From a virus, in the IMG/VR virus record IMGVR_UViG_3300025770_000870, positions 62,001 to 126,000 of that record: a stretch of DNA of 64,000 bases; one strand, written 5' to 3'. Below the pieces are notes generated by a model. That model was given only the letters and a program-made list of their open reading frames with translations, ran no database searches and was not told where the DNA came from. This document shows positions 16,239 through 24,335 of the stretch, piece after piece. The first letter of the stretch is position 1. Each line of letters opens with the position of its first letter. A program made the translations under genes and the position numbers.

Positions 16239-16706
16239 TTAACTTTTACCTATTCTCCATGCGTTTTTAACAACTCTTTTAATTTTAGTAGAATCTTCAT
16301 AGTTACCAATTACGACACCATCTTTGATAGTGAATGCGTGTGATGTAACTTGTAGTATGTAAGTACCTTTATCATATTCTTTTATGAAAGTACCAACAGT
16401 CATTTTACTCTTACCATTGTTAGTTTTTAAGTGGTTTTTATTAATGGTATTTACCGTTTTTCGATTTAATCTAAGGTTATCATTATTCATACCATTCATA
16501 CCTGGTGCGAATCCATATGTTCCTTTTTTATTTTTACGGCTGAATTTATTACAGACCCATTTATGTGATTTATCGTATGTCATACCAGATGCGGATGCAA
16601 TGGCTCTAACAACACAGTCATTATTTTCTTTTTTAGCAATAACCGAATCTCTGTATCCGTTAATCGCGGCTGATGAAGATGTATAAGGAATTTTTTTTGT
16701 TTTCAT
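16239..16706 (-). CDS. Papain-like/cysteine-peptidase-fold phage protein
   Basis: 155 residues. Pattern of a small phage Cys-peptidase-like family: NDCVVRAIASASGMTY (Cys), VGTFIKEYDKGTYIL, then SHAFTIKDGVVIGNYED (His and Asn/Asp), and a C-terminal VKNAWRI. Basic linker rich in Asn/Lys in the middle. Activity is not proven. A weak host-type box (TATCTTAG) lies upstream on the same strand. Confidence 0.6.
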   Translation of the reverse strand: MKTKKIPYTSSSAAINGYRDSVIAKKENNDCVVRAIASASGMTYDKSHKWVCNKFSRKNKKGTYGFAPGMNGMNNDNLRLNRKTVNTINKNHLKTNNGKSKMTVGTFIKEYDKGTYILQVTSHAFTIKDGVVIGNYEDSTKIKRVVKNAWRIGKS

Positions 16707-16759
16707 AGTAGTGATTTTTATTTCTACTAAGATACGGAATTTATATCAATTAAAAAAAT

Positions 16760-17272
16760 TTATTTATTAAGTATTTTATTAAGTTTAGTATCTCTTAGTG
16801 TTGATTTACCTATAATATTGTGTATTTTCTTCATTGATTTATCACAATTATCTTTTGAATTTTTATTAAATTCATTTTTATAATCAGCATACTTTTGGTA
16901 AAAGAATTTATAATCTTTTTCCTTTATATCTCCTTTGTGTGAGAAGAAGGTACCAGCTGATAAATAGATTGCGGATATTGTAAATATCCCACCTTCAATT
17001 TTATACTTTACTTTTAAGTCTACCTTATTTTTAGAAAATTTTATTTCTTCATAGTTCACTCCCAAATCCCAATTATCAATTTGTACTGAATGGAATATGT
17101 CCTCGAATGTGTCTTCAATATATTTGTCCTCGTTGAAGCTTTTTATTTCAACAAATTCATCCTTTATGTTTTTTGGAATTACTTTTGATTTTTTTCCTTT
17201 ATTCATCTTAATACCCAAATAGGAATATGTACATAATATGGCAATAATTCCTATAAGTAATAATATATTCAT
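16760..17272 (-). CDS. Membrane-anchored hypothetical protein
   Basis: 170 residues: one N-terminal TM segment (ILLLIGIIAILCTYSYLGI), then a Lys-rich cytoplasmic or periplasmic domain with YIEDTFEDIFHSVQID and FTISAIYLSAGTFFS. No family recognised. Confidence 0.62.
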   Translation of the reverse strand: MNILLLIGIIAILCTYSYLGIKMNKGKKSKVIPKNIKDEFVEIKSFNEDKYIEDTFEDIFHSVQIDNWDLGVNYEEIKFSKNKVDLKVKYKIEGGIFTISAIYLSAGTFFSHKGDIKEKDYKFFYQKYADYKNEFNKNSKDNCDKSMKKIHNIIGKSTLRDTKLNKILNK

Positions 17273-17481
17273 TTTGTAATTTTTTTTAATATTGTTTTCA
17301 TTAAAGTAGTCTAATGAAAGATTAACTTACTGATATCAATGAACCTCACTGTGTTGAATTTAACAGACTCTTTAAGAGGTTTGATAGTCTTAGTAGTATT
17401 CTCTATAATAGTTAGCTCAGTCCTCTAAAAAGACACCCAGTTGTGATTCTTAGTCTATCAACCGGGTTATTGTTTTCATTT
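17273..17481. other. Intergenic region with hairpin
   Basis: No reading frame found. An imperfect inverted repeat (ACCCAGTTG ... CAACCGGGT) near 17446-17474 with flanking T/A runs could terminate transcription. The segment TAGCTCAG at ~17412 recalls a tRNA D-arm but no tRNA folds around it. Confidence 0.4.
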
Positions 17482-17955
17482 TTATTTTTCAAAATAATCA
17501 GTTAATTCATCCTTCAATATCTCTCTATATTTTAGAGTTCCTATTCCGTTATCTAGATAAATCCATATTATTGGTTTCATTTTACTAATGAATTCTCTCA
17601 TTTCATCAGTAGCAACTTCTGACCACCTTTCATCTAAGACAGATAAATTATCAACCTTGATGTAATATCTACTACCAACTTTACAACTACCAGATGGGAT
17701 TTCTTTTATACAAGTATATAACTCAACCAAATCATTATCGATATCGATATTACATTTAATATCTTCTTCTTTAGATAATTCAGATTTTAAATCTATAAGA
17801 TCTGTCTTATGTTTGAGCAAATACTCTTTAATAATTGGATCATTATCATCAAAAATATTTAATGCGTTAGTTAATACTACATGTTTGTTTTCTAAATTAG
17901 CAGCATTCTCAAAGTCTGATTCGAATTGTTCTATTGTGTAAGAAGTTTCTATCAT
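17482..17955 (-). CDS. Hypothetical protein
   Basis: 157 residues, acidic; N-terminal helices (TIEQFESDFENAANLENK), then VELYTCIKEIPSGSCKVGSRYYIKV-type strands. The SCKVGxxYYIKVDN pattern recalls small SH3-like barrels in phage proteins, but the family is not recognised. Confidence 0.62.
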   Translation of the reverse strand: MIETSYTIEQFESDFENAANLENKHVVLTNALNIFDDNDPIIKEYLLKHKTDLIDLKSELSKEEDIKCNIDIDNDLVELYTCIKEIPSGSCKVGSRYYIKVDNLSVLDERWSEVATDEMREFISKMKPIIWIYLDNGIGTLKYREILKDELTDYFEK

Positions 17956-17991
17956 GTGTATAATTTTAGAGGGGATATTAACCCCCTATTT

Positions 17992-18180
17992 TTACGAAAG
18001 AATACCTTTTCCAAGAATAAGTGGAGAAGCATCTTTGTTTGTTGTTATGGTAAAAAGATTTTCATATTCCTTTATGATAAGAGCTTTATCACCGAACATT
18101 TTTTTATAGTTCTCTCTAGCATAAGCTTCAACTTCATCTCTTACTGAATCTTCCATTATAATTTCTTCTTTTCTTTTCAT
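17992..18180 (-). CDS. Small hypothetical protein
   Basis: 62 residues, charged N-terminus (MKRKEEIIMEDSVRDEVEAY), then ALIIKEYENLFTITTN. A TATTTTTG box ~33 nt upstream (18213-18220, minus) could be its host-type promoter. Confidence 0.55.
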   Translation of the reverse strand: MKRKEEIIMEDSVRDEVEAYARENYKKMFGDKALIIKEYENLFTITTNKDASPLILGKGILS

Positions 18181-18229
18181 TTCTTTTCTTTTTATAGGTT
18201 TATAATTGAATACAAAAATACAAATCTAT

Positions 18230-18487
18230 TTAATATATTCCTAATTTATTTAACTTTTTTATTCTATTATTAATTTTTTTTATTCTATACTGAGTATTTT
18301 TATAATTATTCATTATACAACTCTTCATAACAAGAGCCATATAGTCAAACTCTTTAGTGTTCTTGTTTGGTTTATAATGATGATAATGGTGTAACTTGGT
18401 TTTGTTAATAATGTCTTTTTTATTAATAAACCCAGTTATACCTGAATTTTTGACCAACCTTTCATATAAATCATCAAAATCTAACAT
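18230..18487 (-). CDS. Small basic hypothetical protein
   Basis: 85 residues, rich in Lys, Asn, His and Tyr (KTKLHHYHHYKPNKNTK); helical basic C-terminus (YRIKKINNRIKKLNK). May bind nucleic acid. No family recognised. Confidence 0.55.
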   Translation of the reverse strand: MLDFDDLYERLVKNSGITGFINKKDIINKTKLHHYHHYKPNKNTKEFDYMALVMKSCIMNNYKNTQYRIKKINNRIKKLNKLGIY

Positions 18488-18496
18488 TTTATAAAA

Positions 18497-18694
18497 CTAC
18501 TTTCCATTTATATTTGATGCTATTGACAAAACCTCATAACTACAACCATTATCAGAATTTTCATTCATAACTTCAGCAAGTTTATTTGCTACGTTTACTT
18601 GTGGTATTTCTAATACCTCACTATAACCATTTGTTAAAAATACATGGCTCTTCTTACCACTTTTGATAAGGGTTTTTTTAATTACATAAATCAT
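18497..18694 (-). CDS. Small hypothetical protein
   Basis: 65 residues; starts MIYVIKKTLIKSGKKSHVFL, short beta segment, then a helix (VANKLAEVMNENS). Ten nt upstream of the 18487 gene, same strand. Confidence 0.55.
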   Translation of the reverse strand: MIYVIKKTLIKSGKKSHVFLTNGYSEVLEIPQVNVANKLAEVMNENSDNGCSYEVLSIASNINGK

Positions 18695-18757
18695 ATTTCT
18701 CTATTTTTTAATTTTCAATTATACAAAAAGTCTATTTTATAAATATAAGTAAATTAT

Positions 18758-19015
18758 TTACAATACCTTTCTAATTCTTACTTTTTTATATTTAAATTTT
18801 TCAATAACTATTGTATCTGTACAAGACCAATTAGACTCTTCTATATAAATACAAAATTTATCACAATTATAATCTTCATAGTGTGAGTGATGTGATGGTA
18901 TTGTTATAGTATCCTCTATTACTAAAATTTCCACACCATCATGAACATAATGTTCTGTGGTTTTACAAGATGTGAATATTATTGTAAGTGTTAGTAAGTA
19001 TATTAATATCTTCAT
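18758..19015 (-). CDS. Small lipoprotein
   Basis: 85 residues from ATG 19015. N-terminus MKILIYLLTLTIIFTSCK is a lipoprotein signal with lipobox FTSC. The mature part is His/Asp/Cys-rich (IPSHHSHYEDYNCDKFC), suggesting metal binding. An earlier in-frame start (19132) would bury the signal peptide and is rejected. Confidence 0.68.
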   Translation of the reverse strand: MKILIYLLTLTIIFTSCKTTEHYVHDGVEILVIEDTITIPSHHSHYEDYNCDKFCIYIEESNWSCTDTIVIEKFKYKKVRIRKVL

Positions 19016-19043
19016 TTTATTATTTTTATCTATTACTATTTGA

Positions 19044-19277
19044 TTAATACCATATTTGAAAATATCTGAAAATATTCCCGGGCTCTTCTTTATCCATTGA
19101 TAAGTAAATTGGTAGATTTTGGTCATGGTCATTATCCATTATTTGAATATCACTATCTGATATATGAAGTATTTCATATTCCTTACCAGGTGTTAAAAGA
19201 ACAGTCATTGGGTAAATACAAGTTAGTTTTTCACCAACTGATATTTTTCTACTATTAATTGATATTTTCTTTGACAT
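19044..19277 (-). CDS. Small hypothetical protein
   Basis: 77 residues, beta-rich: ISVGEKLTCIYPMTVLLTPGKEYEIL reads as an SH3-like barrel. Preceded by a host-type TATCTTTG box 4 nt from its ATG. No leader. Confidence 0.6.
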   Translation of the reverse strand: MSKKISINSRKISVGEKLTCIYPMTVLLTPGKEYEILHISDSDIQIMDNDHDQNLPIYLSMDKEEPGNIFRYFQIWY

Positions 19278-19281
19278 ATAA

Positions 19282-19289
19282 CAAAGATA
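19282..19289 (-). promoter_or_regulatory. Host-type promoter box TATCTTTG
   Basis: TATCTTTG (TAnnTTTG) on the minus strand, 4 nt before ATG 19277; implies a leaderless transcript. Confidence 0.55.
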
Positions 19290-19300
19290 AGGAAAATATA

Positions 19301-19735
19301 TTAAAGTTTACGATATTTTAATATTATATCTATATGTGATGTTTCCATATCTTTGATATGTTTTAATTTGGAATATGAATGTTTTTTATTCATACGAGAG
19401 TCATCTATATGATTAAATTCTCTATATGTTAACTTCCAAAGTTCTAACCCATATTCTTTCTGTAAGAGTGGTAATGCGAAGTTAAGAACTCCCATAACAT
19501 CATAGACTTTAAATCTACTAAAACTTGGTAAGGTATATCTTTCTACAATCTTATCGATTTCTATTTTAACGTGTGGTGTCAATTCCATATTCATTTTAAC
19601 TTCAACAGTAAACCCCAAATCACTTAATTCGATTAGAGATTCCTCCACAACATATTTTAAATCTGTTGAAGTATCCTTCTTTTTCTTAAAGAAAGAAAAG
19701 TTATTAAATAATTCATATGTTTTGATATACTCCAT
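19301..19735 (-). CDS. Leader-bearing small paralogue family protein
   Basis: 144 residues: leader MEYIKTYELFNN, then YVVEESLIELSDLGFTVEVKM, the family helix-strand signature, and VKIEIDKIVERYTLP. C-terminal helix with LPLLQKEYGLELWKL. Preceded by an ATAATATATA box 4 nt upstream. Confidence 0.72.
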   Translation of the reverse strand: MEYIKTYELFNNFSFFKKKKDTSTDLKYVVEESLIELSDLGFTVEVKMNMELTPHVKIEIDKIVERYTLPSFSRFKVYDVMGVLNFALPLLQKEYGLELWKLTYREFNHIDDSRMNKKHSYSKLKHIKDMETSHIDIILKYRKL

Positions 19736-19739
19736 TGTT

Positions 19740-19749
19740 TATATATTAT
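19740..19749 (-). promoter_or_regulatory. Late-type promoter box ATAATATATA
   Basis: Ends 4 nt before ATG 19735 on the minus strand. Confidence 0.55.
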
Positions 19750-19758
19750 TTAGGTATT

Positions 19759-20463
19759 TCATTTATTCTTAAATATTTCTAAATCTTTGAAGATGGTATC
19801 CAATAACATCTTTAATCCTTTTTTAGAACTAACAATATAATTAATATATTCTTTAAGGACCTTTTCATTATTACATTGTAGTTTTAATAAATATGATTCT
19901 CTTCCTTGTAAACAAGAGATTGGGTGTATCTCAAAATGTAAGTTATCAACTTGTGTGTAACTCTTATTATTAACAGGGCTAACTTCATCTAATGAATTAT
20001 ATGGTGATGATAGTTCTGGTTTATATTCATTATTAGTATAAGTTATAAATTTATACTTACCATCATCTTCCAAACCATATTTATCATCTGTTGTGAAGTC
20101 GGTATGCCAATCATCTATATAATTGATTTGATCAAATCCTATATCAATTGTATTCGCAGTCGTTGACCAATAACTTTTTTCCAAAGATTTATCATAAAAT
20201 GATAATTGTTCTAAAACTTGCATCAATGTTTTGAATGTATAATGTTTATAAGCATTAGCACCACTTGGTCCCTCACTATCTTTATTACCATCATATTTTG
20301 TTATGATGTATTGTTCTTCGTGTTTATAGAAAAGGAATTTAATACCATCGACAGCCATTACATGAAATCTAGTAATTCCATTATCTATTAAAGTATAATC
20401 TAATTCATTATCTTTTATAAATTGTATAATCTTATCTTTATCCTCTTTGGTGATTTCTATCAT
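19759..20463 (-). CDS. Hypothetical protein
   Basis: 234 residues, no leader (MIEITKEDKDKIIQFIKDNE). Contains YKHYTFKTLMQVLEQLSFYDKS and a C-terminal LKEYINYIVSSKKGLKMLLD helix. Beta-rich middle with many Tyr/Asp. Shares a palindromic late-type box with the divergent 20489 gene. Function unknown. Confidence 0.66.
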   Translation of the reverse strand: MIEITKEDKDKIIQFIKDNELDYTLIDNGITRFHVMAVDGIKFLFYKHEEQYIITKYDGNKDSEGPSGANAYKHYTFKTLMQVLEQLSFYDKSLEKSYWSTTANTIDIGFDQINYIDDWHTDFTTDDKYGLEDDGKYKFITYTNNEYKPELSSPYNSLDEVSPVNNKSYTQVDNLHFEIHPISCLQGRESYLLKLQCNNEKVLKEYINYIVSSKKGLKMLLDTIFKDLEIFKNK

Positions 20464-20466
20464 AGT

Positions 20467-20486
20467 TTTATATATTAATATATAAA
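20467..20486. promoter_or_regulatory. Palindromic bidirectional late-type promoter
   Basis: A perfect 20-bp palindrome (TTTATATATTAATATATAAA) containing one TTAATATATA on each strand. Spacing to ATG is 4 nt rightward (20489) and 5 nt leftward (20463). Confidence 0.6.
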
Positions 20487-20488
20487 GT

Positions 20489-20935
20489 ATGAAATACTTG
20501 AGAACTTATAAAATATTTGAGTCTGTTGATTTGGTTGAGTTGGAATCAACCGTGGATGATATATCTTTAGAGATAAAGGATTTGGGCTATGAAGTAATGA
20601 TTTATATGCTAAGGAACTTCGTTAGTGTTGAAGTAATATCAAAAAGGTCAGAAAATCTTTATTCTAAATGGACGCAAGATAGGGAGAATTTTTCAAAGAA
20701 GGAATATAATAAGTGTTCTGAGGTTTTGGATAGATTGGAAGATTTTTTGAAATCGGAAGGTATGTTAATTTATTCAAAGAACTTAATTCGGGTATCACAA
20801 GTTAATTACTCAAATTATTCACAATTCGAACATGGTGTATGTGATCAAGGGTATGATAGCACAGGTACTTGGGAATATAACGTGATGTATCATCTTCCAC
20901 CTCCAAAACCTTTATATCCAAGAAAAATAAAGTAA
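20489..20935 (+). CDS. Leader-bearing small paralogue family protein
   Basis: 148 residues: leader MKYLRTYKIFESV, then ELESTVDDISLEIKDLGYEVMIYM (family signature). Pro-rich C-terminus (HLPPPKPLYPRK). Five nt before the GH16 gene. Confidence 0.72.
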   Translation: MKYLRTYKIFESVDLVELESTVDDISLEIKDLGYEVMIYMLRNFVSVEVISKRSENLYSKWTQDRENFSKKEYNKCSEVLDRLEDFLKSEGMLIYSKNLIRVSQVNYSNYSQFEHGVCDQGYDSTGTWEYNVMYHLPPPKPLYPRKIK

Positions 20936-20940
20936 TAGTT

Positions 20941-21636
20941 ATGATAAATTGGCAAGGGTATGAGTGGTTGAGTGAAGAGAGATGGGGAGAATATCACCCA
21001 AATAAACCTATTGTTTGGTATGATCCATCAGCTATTGAGATAGACTCCCTCGATGTTCTAAAACTAAAATGTAGGTCTAATCCAAAAACTTTTGATGATA
21101 TTATCATCCCAATTGGTACCGGTTTGATATCTTGTACTACTGAGTTTGGATATGGTAAGTTTGAGATATGTGCTAAGTTACCAGATGGTCCTTTTGTTTG
21201 GCCAGCATTTTGGATGTGGTCTTTTGATTCTTGGCCACCAGAAATAGATGTATTTGAGGGTTATACTAATAAAAGGAATAGTTATTTTAATTGGAGTTTA
21301 CGTTCTTTACTTGGTAAATTCTGGGCAGTTAATTCGAATATACATCTTGGATCATCACCAGATAATTATATGATGGGTGCAAAATCTCATTGGTTGGGTT
21401 GGAAAAGTCCAAGTAAAGTTTTTAATAAGTATGGTGTAATTTGGACAGATAAAGAAATAAAAATATTATTTAATGATAGAGTTGTTAGGGAAATAAAAGA
21501 TGAAAAGGTTATAATCCAGTTACGGGGTAAGAAGATGAATGTTATAATAAATAATTCTATACAAGATGGTTATATGGAAACTGATAGACCGGCTCATGAA
21601 ATGATAGTTAAATATTTCACATACGAAAAATACTAA
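20941..21636 (+). CDS. GH16-family glycoside hydrolase
   Basis: 231 residues, a bare catalytic domain without signal peptide. The GH16 signature E-x-D-x-x-E is intact: PPEIDVFEG gives E101 (nucleophile), D103 and E106 (acid/base). Around it are the typical GYGKFEICAKLPDG and WPAFWMW strands. GH16 enzymes cleave beta-1,3/1,4-linked glucans, agars, carrageenans or related polymers; substrate cannot be read from sequence. Behind the leader-bearing 20489 gene in the same transcript, so probably late. Could be a capsule/matrix depolymerase or a lysis accessory. Confidence 0.88.
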   Translation: MINWQGYEWLSEERWGEYHPNKPIVWYDPSAIEIDSLDVLKLKCRSNPKTFDDIIIPIGTGLISCTTEFGYGKFEICAKLPDGPFVWPAFWMWSFDSWPPEIDVFEGYTNKRNSYFNWSLRSLLGKFWAVNSNIHLGSSPDNYMMGAKSHWLGWKSPSKVFNKYGVIWTDKEIKILFNDRVVREIKDEKVIIQLRGKKMNVIINNSIQDGYMETDRPAHEMIVKYFTYEKY

Positions 21637-21701
21637 CCAAATAATTCATTGGTTAAGTCTTTGTTTTTGTGTGGTAAAGAATAAGATGTTGATAATACAA
21701 A

Positions 21702-21711
21702 TTAATATATA
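21702..21711 (+). promoter_or_regulatory. Late-type promoter box TTAATATATA
   Basis: Ends 5 nt before ATG 21717. Confidence 0.58.
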
Positions 21712-21716
21712 CAATA

Positions 21717-21923
21717 ATGAAAAATTTGAAAGAGAGTGATAGTTGGGCTGGTTCTAATTACGCTTATAACCAAACAATAGTACCTAGAAATACTGAGATA
21801 TTTAAAGTAAATGATCCTATATCCTATAAGTGTGATAGTTGTGAGTTTGAATTTTTCACTTATACTAAAGAGCAAGACTACTGTACCCTTTGTGGATCAG
21901 AAGATATAAAACAAATAAATTAA
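21717..21923 (+). CDS. Small zinc-ribbon protein
   Basis: 68 residues; CDSCEFEFF and CTLCGSEDI form a two-CxxC zinc ribbon. N-terminus MKNLKESDSW is only weakly leader-like. Two nt before the next gene. Confidence 0.66.
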   Translation: MKNLKESDSWAGSNYAYNQTIVPRNTEIFKVNDPISYKCDSCEFEFFTYTKEQDYCTLCGSEDIKQIN

Positions 21924-21925
21924 TA

Positions 21926-22282
21926 ATGAAATTAAAAAGATTTAATGAGGATATCACAGATGATTCTGTTATACCAACAGGAATTCCCAATCCAGAGAAT
22001 GATATGTTCCAAACAAGTATATTTGCTGATATAGAAGGTGATTTGGAAGATATGTCACCCGGAGAAGCAGAAGATTATCTATCAAGTATAATTGTTTTCT
22101 GTAACCAACAGATTAAAGGCATCATTGAGGAAGAAGTGGATGAAGAAGAAGTGGATGAAGAAGATGAAAGAAGATATGATGATAGAGAAAATTATGGTAC
22201 AGATGATGAATCAAGATATGATGATACAGTAGCACGTAACATCAGAAATTATAAATACGGAAACCATCCTGATGAAAAATAA
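21926..22282 (+). CDS. Leader-bearing acidic protein
   Basis: 118 residues from ATG 21926, which gives the leader MKLKRFNEDITDDS. Very acidic C-terminal half with a short tandem repeat (EEEVDEEEVDEEDE) and Asp/Tyr/Arg-rich tail. Such acidic internal proteins may neutralise or scaffold. An upstream start at 21890 would overlap the previous gene and hide the leader. Confidence 0.68.
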   Translation: MKLKRFNEDITDDSVIPTGIPNPENDMFQTSIFADIEGDLEDMSPGEAEDYLSSIIVFCNQQIKGIIEEEVDEEEVDEEDERRYDDRENYGTDDESRYDDTVARNIRNYKYGNHPDEK

Positions 22283-22517
22283 TAATAAAATAATGAAAAA
22301 AATAATTAAAAAAGTAAAGTGTTATTTTGAGAAAGTTAAGAACTTCTTAAATAGATTTAATCTAATAAATGGTTGGAAAAATGGATCAGGTTCTAAACAA
22401 GGAGATAAATATATTCTCGAATTAAGACTTGGTAAGTTAACTGTGGTTGAGTTGGATATTGATTTGAATAAATCATTTAGATTAACATTATTTAACTTTG
22501 CTATATCCTTTAAGTAA
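22272..22517 (+). CDS. Small basic hypothetical protein
   Basis: 81 residues; Lys-rich N-terminal helix (MKKIIKKVKCYFEKVKNFLNRF), then a beta segment YILELRLGKLTVVELDIDL. ATG 22293 is an equally good start. No family recognised. Confidence 0.58.
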   Translation: MKNNNKIMKKIIKKVKCYFEKVKNFLNRFNLINGWKNGSGSKQGDKYILELRLGKLTVVELDIDLNKSFRLTLFNFAISFK

Positions 22518-22518
22518 A

Positions 22519-22773
22519 TCACTTTAATGCTTTATATGACTCGTTATACATGAAATGATATAACATGCCTATGATCATGGAAAAGATGCCTATGATTAGT
22601 ATTGGTGATATAATAACACCAATGCTTTTATATCTAAACATAGATAAAAGTAATACAAGTCCACCCAAAGATAAAAACAATAATGTTTTTATCTTAATTG
22701 ATGATAAAAATTTATCTACATCACCACCATAATTGGTATCTACTATTTTCTTAACTTCCTTTTCAAATTCCAT
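22519..22773 (-). CDS. Small membrane protein (two TM segments)
   Basis: 84 residues; amphipathic N-terminus then LLFLSLGGLVLLLSMF and IGVIISPILIIGIFSMIIGM. Coupled to the upstream 113-aa gene (TAATG-type junction). Function unknown. Confidence 0.62.
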   Translation of the reverse strand: MEFEKEVKKIVDTNYGGDVDKFLSSIKIKTLLFLSLGGLVLLLSMFRYKSIGVIISPILIIGIFSMIIGMLYHFMYNESYKALK

Positions 22774-23114
22774 TATTTACTTAATTTATCCTTTAGTTTT
22801 ATTAATCCAAACATTTGTTCTTCTCCTCGGCCATCGAATTTACGTTTATTATTTAATATCCATTCTAAATCAACAATTCTTTTATTACAATTCTTTATAT
22901 AGTAAACACCATACTTAATTCTTGAAGATTTAAGGTTATTCCAATCAGCAATCATAACTTCGTCTATATCAATATTTTTATTTTTTAGAAGAACCTTCAT
23001 GAAATTAAACGACCTTATAGTAAGTTGTGTTTTTATATCAACTATATTTTTACCTCCTTTGAAGGATTGTATTATGGTTCTATCAACCATCTGTAATATT
23101 TTTTCTGGACTCAT
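22773..23114 (-). CDS. Hypothetical helical protein
   Basis: 113 residues; MSPEKILQMVDRTIIQSFKGGK, then LTIRSFNFMKVLLKNK and IADWNNLKSSRIKYG. Host-type TATATTTG box 4 nt upstream of the ATG. No family recognised. Confidence 0.62.
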   Translation of the reverse strand: MSPEKILQMVDRTIIQSFKGGKNIVDIKTQLTIRSFNFMKVLLKNKNIDIDEVMIADWNNLKSSRIKYGVYYIKNCNKRIVDLEWILNNKRKFDGRGEEQMFGLIKLKDKLSK

Positions 23115-23118
23115 ATTA

Positions 23119-23126
23119 CAAATATA
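23119..23126 (-). promoter_or_regulatory. Host-type promoter box TATATTTG
   Basis: Minus-strand TATATTTG, 4 nt before ATG 23114; heads the 23114-22519 gene pair. Confidence 0.55.
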
Positions 23127-23283
23127 GTAAATTAATTTGAATATATAAAGTTTATGTCGGATTTTTTTATGGTACTATCAAATATAAACAAATGATATAA
23201 AATAAACAAATGATATATTATTTAATATATAGGTGTGTTAGTTTTGCTATTTGTGTAATGATATTTAATTTAAAATAAAAGTT

Positions 23284-23538
23284 ATGGGAGAAGATAATCA
23301 TAAGAAGGATCAACAAGAAGTTATTAAAAAACAAGCTAGTTATCTCGAAAAGTCTATAAAGGAAAAGACAAAGGAACTGAAATTTGTACAAAACACCTGT
23401 AAACATCCAGAAGAATCGATAAAACTTAAAGATATGAATCCAAGTGGTGCATCTGATATAAGAAAATGTTGTGATTCTTGTGGACATGTTTTAGGATATC
23501 CGAGTAAAACTGAAATGGATAATTGGATAGGTAAATAA
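23284..23538 (+). CDS. Small zinc-binding-like protein
   Basis: 84 residues: helical N-terminal half (EVIKKQASYLEKSIKEKTKE), then CKHPEESIKL and CCDSCGHVLGYPS, enough Cys/His for one zinc site. The upstream ~170 nt hold direct repeats of ACAAATGATATA and a TTAATATATA box. Confidence 0.64.
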   Translation: MGEDNHKKDQQEVIKKQASYLEKSIKEKTKELKFVQNTCKHPEESIKLKDMNPSGASDIRKCCDSCGHVLGYPSKTEMDNWIGK

Positions 23539-23546
23539 TTACTTTT

Positions 23547-23999
23547 CTATATTAATCTATTATCATTTAGTAAACCAGTACCCAAAGCCGCGGTAGTAGC
23601 TAATACATCACATCTTTCATTTTCTTCATGTCCGTTGTGCCCCTTAACCCAATTAAAATTTATATTGAAATTGTTGTGTATGTTTAAGTATCTTCTCCAA
23701 AGGTCTTCATTTTTCTTACCGCCAAAGTTTTTCTTCTTATCCCAATTAAAAACCCATCCTTTGCTAATAGAGTCAACGACATATTTTGAATCAGAATAAA
23801 CTTCTATTCTATATTTGGTATTTTTAATTGCTTCTAAAGCAACGATTATAGCAAGTAACTCCATTCGGTTATTCGTTGTGTGGATATATCCTTGTGATAG
23901 TTCTTTGACTTTACCTTTGAACTTCATGACAACTCCATAACCACCCGGACCAGGGTTACCACGAGAACTACCATCTGTATATATGTAAATTTTATCCAT
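23547..23999 (-). CDS. rnhA: Ribonuclease HI
   Basis: 150 residues from ATG 23999, which overlaps the previous stop (TAATG). All catalytic residues visible: D9 in IYTDGSSRGNPGPGG, E47 in NRMELLA, D70 in YSDSKYV, H in KGHNGHEENE, D131 in CDVLA. Cleaves RNA in RNA-DNA hybrids, for example primer removal during phage replication. Second gene of a short leftward operon under a host-type promoter. Confidence 0.95.
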   Translation of the reverse strand: MDKIYIYTDGSSRGNPGPGGYGVVMKFKGKVKELSQGYIHTTNNRMELLAIIVALEAIKNTKYRIEVYSDSKYVVDSISKGWVFNWDKKKNFGGKKNEDLWRRYLNIHNNFNINFNWVKGHNGHEENERCDVLATTAALGTGLLNDNRLI

Positions 24000-24307
24000 T
24001 ATATTTTTATGGATTTCCATACCTCCACGGGGTTATTTTTTTGTTCAACTTTGAAAACACTTTTAAATGGTGTTTTGAAAACTCTAACTGTTATACCTGT
24101 TTTTGAATTAGAAAATTCTTTGATTGATTTAAAATCATCTGTTCCATAAGAATATAAAGATTTGAATCTCTTGTCGATTTCGCCTTTTTTATTTATGCGA
24201 TTAATCAAATAACAAAAAGAGTTTGATTCTTTAATTCCTGTATAAAACCTAGTCATTACTAATCTACGTTTGGTATCTACTTTTGGGGAAAATTTTTTGT
24301 ATCTCAT
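23999..24307 (-). CDS. Hypothetical basic protein
   Basis: 102 residues, N-terminus MRYKKFSPKVDTKRR (not a clear leader), with KTGITVRVFKTPFKSVFKV strands. Coupled to rnhA by TAATG; host-type TATCTTTG box 4 nt upstream. Confidence 0.64.
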   Translation of the reverse strand: MRYKKFSPKVDTKRRLVMTRFYTGIKESNSFCYLINRINKKGEIDKRFKSLYSYGTDDFKSIKEFSNSKTGITVRVFKTPFKSVFKVEQKNNPVEVWKSIKI

Positions 24308-24311
24308 AATA

Positions 24312-24319
24312 CAAAGATA
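24312..24319 (-). promoter_or_regulatory. Host-type promoter box TATCTTTG
   Basis: Minus-strand TATCTTTG, 4 nt before ATG 24307; heads the rnhA operon. Confidence 0.58.
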
Positions 24320-24335
24320 CGGAAAATAATCCGAA

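Noticed and set aside
17400-17470. tRNA-like fragment TAGCTCAG plus hairpin
   Set aside because: No acceptor or T arm can be paired around it; the hairpin is better explained as a terminator.
23218-23487. 89-codon minus-strand reading
   Set aside because: Antisense to a better plus-strand gene with two Cys clusters and a normal charge pattern.
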